Source: Megalopta genalis (taxonomy: Eukaryota > Arthropoda > Insecta > Hymenoptera > Halictidae). Taken from it: a stretch of DNA of 64,000 nucleotides. Under the pieces are notes generated by a model that was not told the DNA's origin, made no database searches, and worked only from the letters and a program-made list of their open reading frames with translations. Position 1 is the stretch's first letter, and the number at the start of each line of letters is the position of its first letter. The DNA is taken from positions 30,329,131 through 30,393,130 of the forward strand of contig NC_135016.1 in the NCBI RefSeq assembly GCF_051020955.1, given 5' to 3'. Of the stretch, positions 1-12,171 are shown piece by piece. The translations under genes were made by a program, and so were the position numbers.

Positions 1-52
1 GTTCCAATTCAGTATTCTTTGTTTGATAAATATTTATTTTTCTACTTAATAA

Positions 53-1538
53 TTAGTATTCAAAATGAAAATCAAAGTACGATTGATCAAACGTGTTAAT
101 ACGAACATAACCATCCTCTCCACCTGTAGAAAAGCTGCGACCATTTGGATGAAATGCAAGAGAATTGATTGGACCAAAGTGACCCTTCAAACGCGCGAAT
201 TCTTCTTCAAATACTAAATGGTAAAATCGCGAATCGAACTTTCCTTGACGAGTGGACGTTGTTGTTACATCCATTGCGTCTTGACCACCTCCAAGAACCA
301 CCTGTAGAAAACATAATCATCATGAATTATCAGAAATATGATCTTGCGTGTGTCATGATCGAGTGCGAACATACATGATCGAAAATAGGAGAAATTGTGG
401 CAGAGTTTACAGGTCTTTCTGTTTTATATGTCTTCAATAACATTAGCGATTCACTGTCAAACAATTTTGCGGTGTTGTCTTTTGATGCAGTTACAAACAT
501 GGTGCCATCCTTATTGAACTGCATATCATTAATTTGAGACTTGTGACTTGAAACACTGTTCAACTTCTTTCTTGTCTATAAAAATAAGGTACATTGATTA
601 GTCGCAGATAGTGTTGGAAATGTTACAAAATATTTGATGTTACTTACTCTCACATCCCAAAGAATGATTTCACCATCTTCATGGCCAGTAATAATTGTTT
701 CATCTAAAGCACCCCATAAAATGGCAGAGATTCTGGGACCATTAACAGAAATTCTAGAAATTGCATCTTCTTGTGACAATGCTCCATCAACATTTCTGAT
801 ATCTATGATGAACATCTCACATTGGTGACCGAGAGCTTTGTCTGTAGAATAGACAGCAAGGTCTGCTGAATAACTAAAGTTACATGTCCTTACTGAACTA
901 TTTGTTTGGAGTTGACCGATTTCTTTGCCTAAATGTGAATTACAAAATATAGTAGAAAATCAAATAATTTTTATGTGAATCAACTTTTCTTTTGCTTAAC
1001 ACAATATACAAACCAGTTTGACAGTCCCAAACTCTCAATGTGTTGTCACCACTGCCAGATATAAATCTAGTTGTGTCCCAATTGACATCGATACACCATA
1101 CAGAACCATTGTGGCCATTAAATGTTCCAAGACGTTCTCCATTCAAAGAATACCAAACATTTGGCTTTTTATCTTTACTTGACGAAAATAATAAATCTCC
1201 TTCCCTATTATATTTGATTTTTGTGATGGCACGCTCGTGCCCGTGTAACATCAAGGGTTTCTGGAATATAATGAACGATTTATTTACATCTCAGTTACAT
1301 TAACATAACCATAAAAAGCGGTTAAGCACGACAGCATTTTAACCGCATTACAAAGCAAATTCATTGAACATCACAATAGCAATCGAACCTTTACAAAATC
1401 AAATGCGCTTTAAAACAATTTAAGTATGTATATACATAAGGTTTACATTGAGGTTATACTGTCACATGTTTAAATATTTTACGAAAAGTACGTTTAAACT
1501 ATTGACAACGGACGATATGAATGATCACGACTAACCAT
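53..1538 (-). CDS. eIF3i: Eukaryotic translation initiation factor 3 subunit I (WD-repeat protein), complete, 5 coding exons
   Basis: Seven-bladed WD40 subunit of the eIF3 complex, which binds the 40S ribosome in the cytoplasm during initiation. Coding exons on the minus strand are 1536-1538, 1014-1260, 648-928, 375-575 and 53-301. All joins have GT-AG borders and compatible phases and give 326 codons plus stop; human eIF3i is 325 aa. Family stretches include MLHGHERAITKIKYNREGDL near the N-terminus, SGSGDNTLRVWDCQTG, TGHEDGEIILWDVR, TASKDNTAKLFD and KGHFGPINSLAFHPNGRSFS near the C-terminus. The large exon begins KPLMLHGH right after an AG, so the initiator ATG must lie upstream. The ATG at 1536-1538 is followed at once by a GTTAGT donor and has A at -3, so I chose it. 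A second ATG-GT near 1310 is a weaker option. The gene is head-to-head with the Ugalt-type transporter. Family identity is very secure; only the one-codon first coding exon is inferred. Confidence 0.95.
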
Positions 1539-3251
1539 CTTCTGGTGCAGTACACAATTAAATAAAATGTTTACGAAAGATCAAGAGATCCGAATCGGTT
1601 TCGTGCAGAATCCTGGTATATATGACTCTAGCCACGAGACTCCATAGCAGTACTAGGCAAGAAGTTCCAAACTTGACAAGTCCAAAGTTGACAATCGACA
1701 CAGAGAATTTACTGTATTAGCCTTTCACACGCACTCAAAACAGTGTATACAGGTCGTCCCAAAAATGTCTCGCAATCCGGAAATGGTGGATTTCTTAGAT
1801 TATTTGAAGTAACTTTCTCCTTAGCGAAAATGCAAACCGCGGCTTCGTTTACGAGTTATTAATGAAAAACGCCAACCAATAAGAAGCGAGCTCTGCTGAC
1901 GCGAGGCGGCCGAGCCAACAAGCGCGCGAAGCCCAGCTCCGCTCATTGGCTCCGTCGTCTCGTGCCAGCAGATCTCGCCTCTCATTGGTCACTGATTTTC
2001 GTTGATAACTCGTAAACGAAGCCGCGGTTTGCATTTTCGCTAAGGAGAAAGTTGCTTCTAATGATCTCAGGAACCCTCCATTTCCGGATTACGAGACATT
2101 TTTGAGACACCCTGTATATGCATGTGTTAGCATGTGTTGTCACAGAATATTATATTCTGTGGTCACAGAAAAATAAACTCGTACCACCTAGCGGTCGAAA
2201 ATATTACTAATTAGCTTCGTCTAGTGACCGTTCGCACAACTACAGCGTGGCGATAAACTCCATGCTCAATGATCGTTGGTGTTACACGAATATGTACATA
2301 TTTTGAACCATTTCGTAATAAACTGAAATTGGAATACCTATTTCTAAAAATTTAATTACTTTTAAAGAACTTCTGTTTAAAATTATATGAATTATTATAA
2401 GTTTCTGCAAACTTTCCGGCCGCAGCGTATTTCATTAGTGAGAATAGGAGTAGAAATAACTTTGCTCTGATTGGCTAACGATTCAATGCTAAGACAGACA
2501 TCATTGCGGATTGGATGCGCAGTAAAATGATGGGGATACTTGTAAAAGCTAAGGGAGGTAAAAAGATCGTGCAAAACCTGAGGTATTATTGTAGTGTATT
2601 TCCATTGGCCAATTGCAAAAGCCGCAATATCATTTTTCATTGGATATGTAGAAATGTAAGAGTGGGGTTAATAACTATAAATACATACATATATGCAATC
2701 ATATAACACCTGTGTGTAACACCAATCATCCAACACGTGTTGGATTTGTTTTGTATGTCAATTTGTTTTCATGTGAAGGTTATAGGAAGTGGCATCAGGT
2801 ATATGTCAACGTGTACACTTCTCTGGCTGTATCATACATCATGTAGGTAAGGCATTTTTAAAAATGGAAAAGCATAGAGAGGTAAAGTGAAAGTATCTTT
2901 TCAAGAGTATTTCGACATAATAAAAACATATATTTATATTTCTAAATAGAAAGATGTACAATAAATATGTAACCAATTGCATTGTGGATATTTTTAATTA
3001 ATTTACATTTGGAAGAATGAAATTTTATGAAATAAAAATTTATTTTTTCATAAAATTAATGTCTTAAGAATACCATAATTTTGATTATAATTTTCGTACA
3101 TTTTCGCATACTGTAAATGCTGAAACACATTGATAAATCATGTAATCGATTTTAAAATAGTGGTTTCATTAATATATTGTTTTACAGATAAGGTGATCTA
3201 TTAATTTCTCTTTTAAAGAAATATTTAAGAGAATTATTAAAAATTATAACT
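1539..3251. promoter_or_regulatory. Intergenic region between divergent eIF3i and Ugalt-type genes
   Basis: This stretch separates two divergently transcribed genes, so both promoters and both 5' UTRs should lie here. The only structured feature I see is the MITE at 1750-2114. The remainder is AT-rich sequence without a convincing coding segment. No TATA or initiator element could be assigned with confidence. Confidence 0.5.
1750..2114. mobile_element. 365-bp MITE with long terminal inverted repeats and TA target duplication (Tc1/mariner-like)
   Basis: The first about 112 bases (from CAGGTCGTCCCAAAAATG) and the last about 112 bases (ending CATTTTTGAGACACCCTG) are near-perfect inverted copies. 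The inner arms share GCAAACCGCGGCTTCGTTTA. The element is flanked by TA at 1748-1749 and 2115-2116. The roughly 140-bp core between the arms is GC-richer than its surroundings and carries no transposase. The TA duplication and the CAGGGTG-type ends fit a non-autonomous Tc1/mariner-superfamily element. The family name is unknown to me. Confidence 0.85.
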
Positions 3252-3776
3252 ATGATAAACCCACTGCAAAGTGAGTATGGATTTATATTTTTTATTATGC
3301 AGATTCAGTACTATTCATTCATATTTTATTTGAAATTTTATTTATAGAAAACAATCAGGCATTAAAATATGTTAGTTTAATTACTCTCACATTACAAAAT
3401 GCCCTTGTTGGTCTTAGTATGCGATATGCACGTACCAGATCAGGGGACATGTTTTTATCTTCAACAGGTATGTATATTGTGCTTTAATGTTAAATAATTA
3501 TGATACGTACAATGAACTTATTTTTCTCCTACATTTTATATCTTCTTTTAGCTGTTGTTATGGCAGAGGTTGTTAAGCTTTTAACGTGTCTAATATTAGT
3601 TCTTTGGGAAGAAAAAAATGTTATGAAATTCTGTGAATCTTTGAAAGTGACGATTATAAAACAACCTATTGACACTTTAAAAGTCTGTGTGCCATCTCTT
3701 TTATATATCATACAAAATAATCTCCTATATGTATCAGCGTCTAATTTAGATGCAGCAACTCATCAGGTATAGATCA

Positions 3777-3812
<36 letters not shown>

Positions 3813-4518
3813 AGAATTTTATTAGAATTTTTTAATAATGCTTGAGATTACTATGTAAATTACTTTCCAGGTGACATACCAACTAAAAATTTTGACAACA
3901 GCATTTTTTGCGGTAGTAATATTAAGAAAGTCTTTGAAAAATACTCAATGGGGAGCTGTAATATTATTAGTGATAGGTGTAATATTAGTGCAGTTAGCTC
4001 GAACTTCAGAAAGTGCTATATCCTCTGAAATAGAACAGAATCGTATATTAGGATTCTCTGCTGCATTAAGCGCATGCTTTTTATCAGGTTTTGCTGGCAT
4101 ATACTTTGAAAAAATACTGAAAGATTCTGATATTTCAGTATGGATGAGAAATGTACAATTAAGTTTTTTGTCACTACCTTTTGGATTAATTACAAGTTTT
4201 ATAAATGATGGTAGTACAATACGAAAACAAGGTTTCTTTTTTGGATATGATTTATTTGTTTGTTATTTAGTTGTTCTTCAAGCAGGTGGAGGTCTTATCG
4301 TTGCCATGGTAGTTAAGTATGCTGACAATATACTCAAAGGTTTTGCTACATCTTTAGCAATTATCATTTCTTGCATAGCATCTATATATCTTTTTGACTT
4401 CAATTTGACTTTGCAATTTGCAGTAGGAGCCGTTTTAGTAATTTGTTCAATTTTTTTGTATGGGCACCAACCGAAACCAACGCATGTTGACAGACATTCT
4501 TCAACCCAGAGAGCTTGA
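3252..4518 (+). CDS. Ugalt: Golgi UDP-sugar transporter (UDP-galactose/UDP-GlcNAc translocator, SLC35A family), complete, 4 coding exons
   Basis: Multi-pass nucleotide-sugar antiporter of the Golgi membrane that supplies UDP-galactose and/or UDP-N-acetylhexosamines to glycosyltransferases. Exons are 3252-3270, 3348-3467, 3552-3766 and 3871-4518, all GT-AG and in phase, giving 333 residues; family members run about 320-360. Family-diagnostic segments are LQNALVGLSMRYARTR near the N-terminus, LYIIQNNLLYVSASNLDAAT, HQVTYQLKILTTAFFAVVIL, SGFAGIYFEKILKDSDISVW and VKYADNILKGFATSLAIIIS. About ten hydrophobic segments are evident. The start ATG gives a short hydrophilic tail (MINPLQKNNQ) before the first membrane span, as in Drosophila Ugalt. 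The sequence looks closer to Ugalt than to the vertebrate A3 type, but substrate range cannot be read from sequence. Confidence 0.93.
3781..3810 (+). repeat. (CT)15 microsatellite in Ugalt intron 3
   Basis: An uninterrupted dinucleotide tract of 15 CT units lies 15 bases after the donor of the third intron. It is likely length-polymorphic. Confidence 0.95.
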
Positions 4519-6418
4519 CATCTGGGGGTCGAAATGTTCCGATCGGATCATTTTTCGACAGCTTATAGATTTAAAAAAAGTAATAAAAATGTTATGCGTG
4601 GCGACATCAATGTAGCCGCGCGTCGATCCCGAGATCGTGCTGTCAACGTAAATTCTAAGGTATTAAATTGAAAATGGAGAGATTGTGTTCTTGATCATTG
4701 TCAGTATTTCGTTATATTTATATAAAATAAATGTGAGTATATTATTTTCACAAGAAATAATATTTAGGAAAGCCTATTTAGTATTGGTTGTGACCAGCAT
4801 TCAACAATGTAAATCATAGTTGAATAATTAATTGTACAGTTTTCGTTTTAAAATTATTATAAATGATATGCAGTATGAAAATTGTTATCTTTCTAGTTAC
4901 AAATTGAACAATTTGTAAATATTACTGAATGAAAAATTCTAAAATAGCAATTGGACTATTGGATCATGAGCTAAAAATAGGCGTAATTTATAATAAAAGA
5001 ATTCTTTTTGTAATTACTAATTGTCATATTTGTAGAACATCTATTATTAACCATTAAGTATTCGTAACGTTTCATAATTTCGTTTTTATGTTATTTTATA
5101 TGTCAATGTTTAAAACAGTAATGGTGGCTGGTTAACCTATTTTAGTAAAAGTACTAGATAATTGTGAAGCTCGTGTGAGGCTTTATTATCTTTGTTTTTC
5201 AAATAGAGTAGATTGTAAATCGTTGCTCGTCTCAACAAACCTTTGTTTGATTTTCTTGTTATCATGGTTTCGCCTCTAATATTGTTTGAATTAATATATG
5301 ATAGATATGCTTGAAAATATTATATTACCAACTTCACTGAATTATCTTATTTTTGTTATGTAATAGTTAAAATTGGCCTTTTCAATGCCAACAATAATGT
5401 GATCATAACAATGTAAGTTAGCTGATAGCAATAGGTAATCTCAAATATTGAATACATCATTTTATAAATCGTTATATTTCGCGAAACGAACGATAACAAT
5501 GTATATGATATATAAGTACATCTTTATACAAAATTGAAAGATTTATTACATGAATTACCAAGTAAAATTTTCTTTTGAAAAAGTTGTATTTCTAAACATA
5601 TTAATAGGAAACTATTTTTGAATAATATTAATCAAAACACATACATAAGTACATCATAAATAGTTCTGTTTCTGTTTTCAATCAATATATTTTTGTACAT
5701 TGTTAACACACTTTAAATTGTAAATACTTACACATGTGGGTATTGGAAGAAGGTTGTAGGTCTTAAGTGGCACGTATCTTTACATTTATATTGTACTTAA
5801 TTAAATATAACGCTAATAAATATGGATCTTACTACTAGACAGAAAGCACAAATAATATTACAATTTTTTTATACGTATATAAATATATATGTGATGTATA
5901 CTCATATGACATATACAAGCGAATTTCCGAAACACAAAAAAAGGCGATTTTTTCGAACTTTATATGTTTATAAAGAAATTTTAACAAAATTATCAAGTTT
6001 ACCAAATTTTATTAATTTTTTCTTCACCCGAAGATGCAAAAATGTTAATAGACTTAAAATTTGATAGCTATTGTACATGTTCAACTGTTGAATGTAATTA
6101 TTAAAATTGTATTGTTATAAAATTTTCAATTTATATCTTTATCGTGTAGGTAACTTGATTTCTTTTATAAAATGAAATAATTCAATTTACACTAGATTTC
6201 GAAAACGACAAATTTGTTATTGTGTGTATCAAAGTGCAATTCTTGAAATAAATTCTAGAATAAGTTTAAATCGTACAGGATAGATTTTCACGTGTAGTTT
6301 ATGTATAAACAATTTATGAAAACGAAACTCTATAAGTCAATGAGGGAATGGGATGAATATAGTTCTAGTAATTTAAATTAAAAGACGACGATTTTTTTTA
6401 TAGTGAAACAATATGTAC
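4519..6418. other. 3' UTR of Ugalt and convergent intergenic DNA
   Basis: AT-rich sequence between the stop codon of the transporter and the end of the convergent citrate synthase-like gene. A canonical AATAAA at 4726-4731 is the first plausible polyadenylation signal of the transporter, and several more A-rich candidates follow to about 5.8 kb. I see no coding segment here. The 80-codon open frame at 5822-6064 is extremely AT-rich and is rejected. Confidence 0.6.
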
Positions 6419-9400
6419 TTATTTTCGAGAATTTTTTACTTGTTTCCCGCGTTTTCTCTTCGGACATGGTCCTTTTATCGATTCTAAATAACTGTGCGTG
6501 CATATTGAAGCTGGATGCTCGGCCGGTGCATTAACAGCTCTTGCCCAAATACTAGATGCTGTTGCACCTAATGCTCTCGACACGCACAATAATAGTTGAT
6601 TGATGTTCATGTCTTTTAATCCGCAGGCCTAGAGCAGAGAGTAATACGTGTACAAGAAGCATTTGCCTTAGAACGTGACGATTAGACCGTGGACTTTATA
6701 CATTTACAGCATTTTCGATCCTCAAAAACTCAACGTAGGAAAGAAGTTTAACAAGATTTCGATCTCGTCGAAATGTATAATAAAACTTCTAGTGGGGCAC
6801 AGAAATTCTGTTATAAGCGCATTCTCGATAAATTAGCTCTCAGGAACTTAATATCGCATAAAGATTCCCAGTCTAATCATGAAATTACACGTTGAATCTA
6901 TTTTGTGTCGATATTCAAACTTTGTATAACTTATTCATAGCAAAACGAAATCGAAAGATGTGATATTTCAGCAACGCGCAAGTAATTAACTTCGCGTAAA
7001 ATAAAAAAATTTCAAATTTATTGTAATAACTAGAAATTAAGATGAAGAGATATAGTATTTAGGTAAATACATATGTATTTCGTAAATATCCAAAACATTG
7101 TAACCCGTTTTTATATTTTATTCGAACCGACGAAGATTAGATATTTATTTCTATTTGATCGAAAGTATTATGTTTTATTCGTAGAAACTTTCATTCGAAT
7201 AAAAAGTATAGCAACAATCGTATACACGTATTGTTCGTATAATATTTAGACCTGCAATATCTTTAAATTTGGATACTGATTCAAGGTGTTATCAGAAAGT
7301 ATTCTAATGCATTTTGAGGCGATATGTAAACAAGATAAAAGTACTGACGCACATACTCTGTTCGATCAAATAAAACGTTTTGATATCGAAGAATTAACTA
7401 CGCAACATTATTTCTCTCGACGAACTGCATATGTACCTTGTATGTTTTCGTACCTGAAAAACCGGTGCCACGATACTGGTCTGTTCCGGATGATATGTTT
7501 TTCCTTTAGCAGTCTTCATCATTGTGGTTAGTATCCGTGTAATAGTTCGAGACAACTGTGAATATAACAGAATCGAAAAAGGCAAAAGCTTTTATGCTGA
7601 GAAATATTTGTAACATTTCATAAATGCGTGATGCACAGTAAAATTTGCTTACGTACATTTACACCGGAATTATCGGGTATATTTTCTATGACATAATGCA
7701 ATAGTGCAGTGTATCGTGGATCAGGAACATCTGTTTCCTTGCAACCAATTAATTTGTCTTTAGCTAGTAATGTCACGTAATTTTGTATGTTTTCTTCTTT
7801 CGATTCTCGGCCGAGAAGGGTCTGTATTTTCGATTGAAACTCCATGTACTGTATCGTGGAAACGAAACGAAATGTTAAAGTAAATACGATATGTAACGTT
7901 TGCAAAGTAGTGCCGGGTTTTAACGACAATCGCAATAAATGAGGGCAGAAAGAATGAAAAATAGTAATAGTTACAATTACGGATGAAGAAAACATTTTCA
8001 AGGTACACATAACGTTATACATAATAAATATATTAGAAATTTCGGTGGATAGAATTACTGTAACTGACTCGGTGGTTCTAGGATAAGTGTTGAGTTGTCT
8101 AACACTGTCCTTACCAGAAAGAATCCTCATCTGCAATACTTTAAAGATCCCTGACTTTTTAAACATATCAATTAATGCATATCAGATGTCTGAACAACTT
8201 CGAGGTGTTAGCTATTATCTATCGATGTAGAAACTACGTCGTAAGAAGCTATATTAAAGCCATATTCGAAATAACAACCACTTCAGTTTTCGATCGGGGC
8301 TATCAGTCAAGAAAAGCCAAACTTGTATTCAGATTAATAATAATCGGACATACAAGACTGACAAATAAACTCCTCCATTAAACTGAGACCCCACCTCGAT
8401 GTAAATTCTACAATTTGTCACTCACAGTTCAACACATAATTCTAAAGTGCTCGAAATAAAAAATCCTCAAGGATCTCAACGAAACCTATATATCAAAAGA
8501 AAGCAAAGAAAGCCTACTGAAAATTTAATCTATAGGCACGTGGAATAAAATTCATATTAAAAATAGTCGTCCCTAATGACCAGGGGACCAATTATTATAA
8601 ATTAACCGAATACGAAATATCTGCTTTCGATACGTGCATTTCCTGATTAAAAATGATCGTTCACCAAGTTTTATGAGTAAAGTAAGTTAAAAAGGGAAAA
8701 CTTTAAATTTATGGTAAAGACAGTTACGAAATAAATTTTTTAATGTTTTTAGGAACGTTTCGCTTTGTAATCTATTCGAGGACAAAACGGTCTTCATTTT
8801 TCTAATAAAGTATCACGTTGCAATTGGTAGACAATCTACAGAATCGTTCTACATAAGAAACGCTTGCACACGTTTCGCGGTTAAAGCAGAAAAAAGGATA
8901 TTAACCTTTACTGTACACACCATATATAAAAATTCCATAAATTATACAATGGGCGTGACACATCGTAACAACTTCAAACGGCTGTCACGTTTAACCCTTT
9001 GCACTCGAAGTCATTTTAGCTGTAAATCTAAATTAATTTTTCTGACTTATGGTATTTCTATTTTATATGACAAAGTGCATTTTATGCAAATGAAATTTAG
9101 TCTCGTGACTCATACAACAATTAAACTTTTAACAATTTTTTACATCTAAACTTTTATAATATAAAAATTATCTTGAAACGTGATGTAACAATTTTTTAAT
9201 GGTGCCTCAGAGTCACCACTGGAGTGCAAAGGATTAAACTATTCATTATTTTGGCTTCTGAAAATTCCTGAATATTCTTTGGATATTCTAAAATAGGGGT
9301 CAACAGCATTTTTCTCAAAGTTGTCATTTACACATAGCAAAAAGAAACAGGGTAAGAAAACGCGAAAAGCAATTTGTTTTACAATAAACTTTTACTCGGG

Positions 9401-12171
9401 TTTCGTACATCCAAAGAGGTAAAGGTTAAAAATGAAAATTCGGCGTGTTTTTCTTTTTAATTTTTAAAAACTGAAGGAACTCGACTTTTGGATTCCTGTT
9501 TAATACATCAAGATTTAGGGAAATCCATGAGATACATTTGACTTTAACCAAATTCATTTGACTTACTTGTGACATTGTGCCACTCTTCGGCTCATCATTA
9601 TACGCTAAAATCCCTGCAGCTAATGCTTGGTTTATATCCAGCTGGCAGGCATTGAGTATTTCTGTGACATGAATAGCAGGAATGCCTCCATCTTCGTCCC
9701 TAAATAAAACCTTGTATACAACAAACTAGACATTATTTGCAACAAAATCGAGTCAGTGTTTTCCTCGAGTGTACAAATATCTGAATATTTGGAACAGAGA
9801 TTTTGTGGGAAAGGGGTGGAAGAGGTAGGAAACCTAAATATAAAATTTTGCCTACGGATCTTTATTAATTTCCGAGACAGTAATAAACAACTAATACTAT
9901 ATTAATACAAAAGTAATGAATAAAATTATTAATAGAAAACTAACTCGGAACGTAGAGGGCAGATGGCCGAATAATACGATTACCAAATTTCTCACCATCG
10001 TATGAATTTGACAAGAAGCAACAAGTTAAGTTGGGAAAAATAGGAACGCAAGACATTTATTTAAAAATCGTTTTCTGTGAAATCTACAAATGGATATTAC
10101 TCGTTCGATGTAATTTTCATCGAAATCAGAATTTACGAGTAACATATGTCTTTACAGATAAAAATAAAAAACTTACGCATTCAAGGTGACATACAATCGA
10201 AGGAAATCTAAGATCGTTTTCTTTTTATTTTCCGTGATCCCGTACGCGTCGCTTAAACACTCCATTAGAAATTGCACCCAATCTCCTTCGACTTTGACGT
10301 CGTTGAACCCTCCACCTTTGGCAATCAGCCCAACAATTGCTGGCAATGTGGCTAGCAATTCCATGCTATCTTCATACGTGTACTCGAAAGGGTAGCATTC
10401 GATTTTATAAACGGAAGCTCCGTAAAAATCAAGGGAATCCCGCAACGAAGATCCATTATTTTTCAACTTACTTCCCAATAGCTGTAACTTGACGTTCGAT
10501 TTTTCAAAGCTTCCTTCATATGTTTCCCCGAATCGAAAACGCTCAGAGCCACCGATAGCTTCCCCAAAGGTGAGATTGTCTCCGGAAGGGTTCGAAGGAT
10601 AGAACCAACGATTCCTCCACCTGGACCGGACCACCAATGCTTATTTCTTTGACGTCGTATCGACCAATCAGCGATTAGCGAAGCTGTTTGTTCTTGCGTG
10701 GGTATGTCGCCAGTAAGTAACAACCAAAATACAGATTCTGCGCTCGGTGACTTCCCTTGACGTGGTAGCAAAGTCACAACTTCTGGCAGCGATAATCCTC
10801 TGAACTTGATCTGAATGTGTAACGTTCATTTAAAAATCTGCTCGCGATAGCAAGATGATACGAATCAAATTTTTGACGATGGTTAAATAATCGTTTAAAT
10901 AATCATTGTCGTCGCTTTTACGGTGTGCTTGGATTAGCTTTTATCAACGCTCGAACGGCGGACCTTTTTGACAAAAACAGAACCGAATATGCCTAAAAGG
11001 ATCATTTATAATTTTATCTAGCAATTTTTTGTTCAACATATTCTTCTTAAAGTGTTTTTATAAATAGATAATCAAGCAAAATTACTATTCCACGCTCCGC
11101 GTTAAAATTCATTATTCCAGAACAGTTATTCTTAGCGTTCTTGTAAGTTTTACTTACATAGCATCGAAATGTATTTTGATATTTGAAATATTACTTTCTT
11201 CATTTTTTCTCACTGTTAAGTCACACTTACTCCATGTTTCGGATCTGTTTCCGAAGTTTCCCTAACCAACGTTTTCACGCCATTCAAGCCCTGGTATATA
11301 TTTTCTACGGTGATGCGACTGACTACGGCGGATCCGTGCTGTTGACGAAAATTCCTTAGTAGATCATAGTGGATAGGTATCTTTTCCCATAGGGCCTGCT
11401 TTAAGTCGTTGTTTGCACTGGGCGTACCTCTTGTTCTGCTTACCTTAATTTAATCAGTTCCTTTATACTTCAGTAATATCTGTAACTTCCTAAATTAGTA
11501 GCTTTCACGCGTCACATGTCGCAGAAATAACGTTAAAATGTTTGCTTTCGATCTATAGCAAGCTTTTAAGTTTTCTACGAATTAAGAAAGCGACTTATTT
11601 CGTTACAGAGATCGAGTATATTAACTATTGATTCTATTCTACCGTGTTCTGTAGAGAATTTAATTTACGATAAATACATTTTTCTTTAGAAGAATGCTAC
11701 AACAATTTTCCGTTAGAGTTAATTGTTCACCCATGAAATCTATATTTTGTAATGTAACAGTCTACTAGATAAATCGTATTGTTCCTTGTTGCAACTACAT
11801 GGCAAGTCATACGAAATTACAGCTTTGTAGCTGTTTCGTAGAGCGAAACGTTTTTATTTGAATAGTTCAGTTTATATTAATTCGTTAATTCTCGAAATTC
11901 CCGACGAAAAATTATAATTATAACATAATTTACATTATGGATTAAAAATAACTCGACTTAGCCCGGCGAGGATTAATTGCTCAAATATCGATCGGTTTGG
12001 TCAAGTTTGGTTATGATTTCGAAAATCAAATTGGCTGCGAGTAACCTCGTACATCGGTAAATCAATTCCAACCGTCAATGCCTGTCGTCGTCCTCCGAAA
12101 TTACTATTGCTGTGCGGCCTGGTAAACATAATTGTCGGTGCGTTCATCCATCCTCTCATAATTTGATTCAT
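6419..12171 (-). CDS. Divergent citrate synthase paralogue, predicted catalytically inactive; 7-8 exons
   Basis: Exons on the minus strand: 12046-12171 (candidate first), 11231-11443, 10472-10810, 10177-10382, 9567-9699, 7657-7848, 7454-7555 and 6419-6628. Phases agree and the model gives about 506 codons; animal citrate synthases are about 460. Fold signatures are RNFRQQHGSAVVSRITVE, TDPKHG then IKFRGLSLPE, SVFWLLLTGDIPTQEQ, YEDSMELLATLP, DPRYTALLHYVIENIPD and CVSRALGATASSIWARA. Relative to pig enzyme numbering, His274 (LHGLA) is Lys, His320 (GYGHA) is Cys in LIGCKE, and Asp375 (VDAHSG) is Thr in QTSIVA. Arg329 and Arg421 are also changed, while the Arg of SRALG remains. Condensation of oxaloacetate with acetyl-CoA is therefore unlikely. 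Reading frames and splice sites are intact, arguing against a pseudogene. The first exon is basic and Ser/Asn-rich, like a mitochondrial presequence, but its link to the next exon uses weak splice sites. The tail KRKRGKQVKNSRK is unusually basic. Confidence 0.85.
6685..6873. mobile_element. TA-flanked MITE, GACTGCGGA family, copy 1
   Basis: The ends GACCGTGGACTTTATACATT and GCATAAAGATTCCCAGTC are imperfect inverted repeats, with TA on both sides (6683-6684 and 6874-6875). The 189-bp element lies in the last intron of the citrate synthase-like gene. Related copies occur elsewhere in the window (17876, 37769, 43197, 46263, 54725). Confidence 0.6.
8995..9233. mobile_element. TTAA-flanked MITE (piggyBac-type), termini CCCTTTGCACTC
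   Basis: The left end reads TTAA CCCTTTGCACTCGAAGTC. The right end reads GGAGTGCAAAGGA TTAA, its inverted copy. TTAA at 8991-8994 and 9234-9237 matches piggyBac-superfamily target duplications. The core of about 210 bp has no coding capacity. It sits in the large intron (7849-9566) of the citrate synthase-like gene. Confidence 0.75.

Noticed and set aside
1849..2034. 61-codon minus frame
   Set aside because: Entirely inside the 365-bp MITE.
5822..6064. 80-codon frame downstream of the Ugalt-type gene
   Set aside because: Very AT-rich, repetitive residues, no homology, and located in probable 3' UTR or intergenic DNA.
10173..10637. A 154-codon frame read as one continuous exon in the citrate synthase-like gene
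   Set aside because: Its first half is intron: the correct frame leaves the upstream exon at donor GTAAGT (10471) and resumes at 10382. No frameshift is needed.
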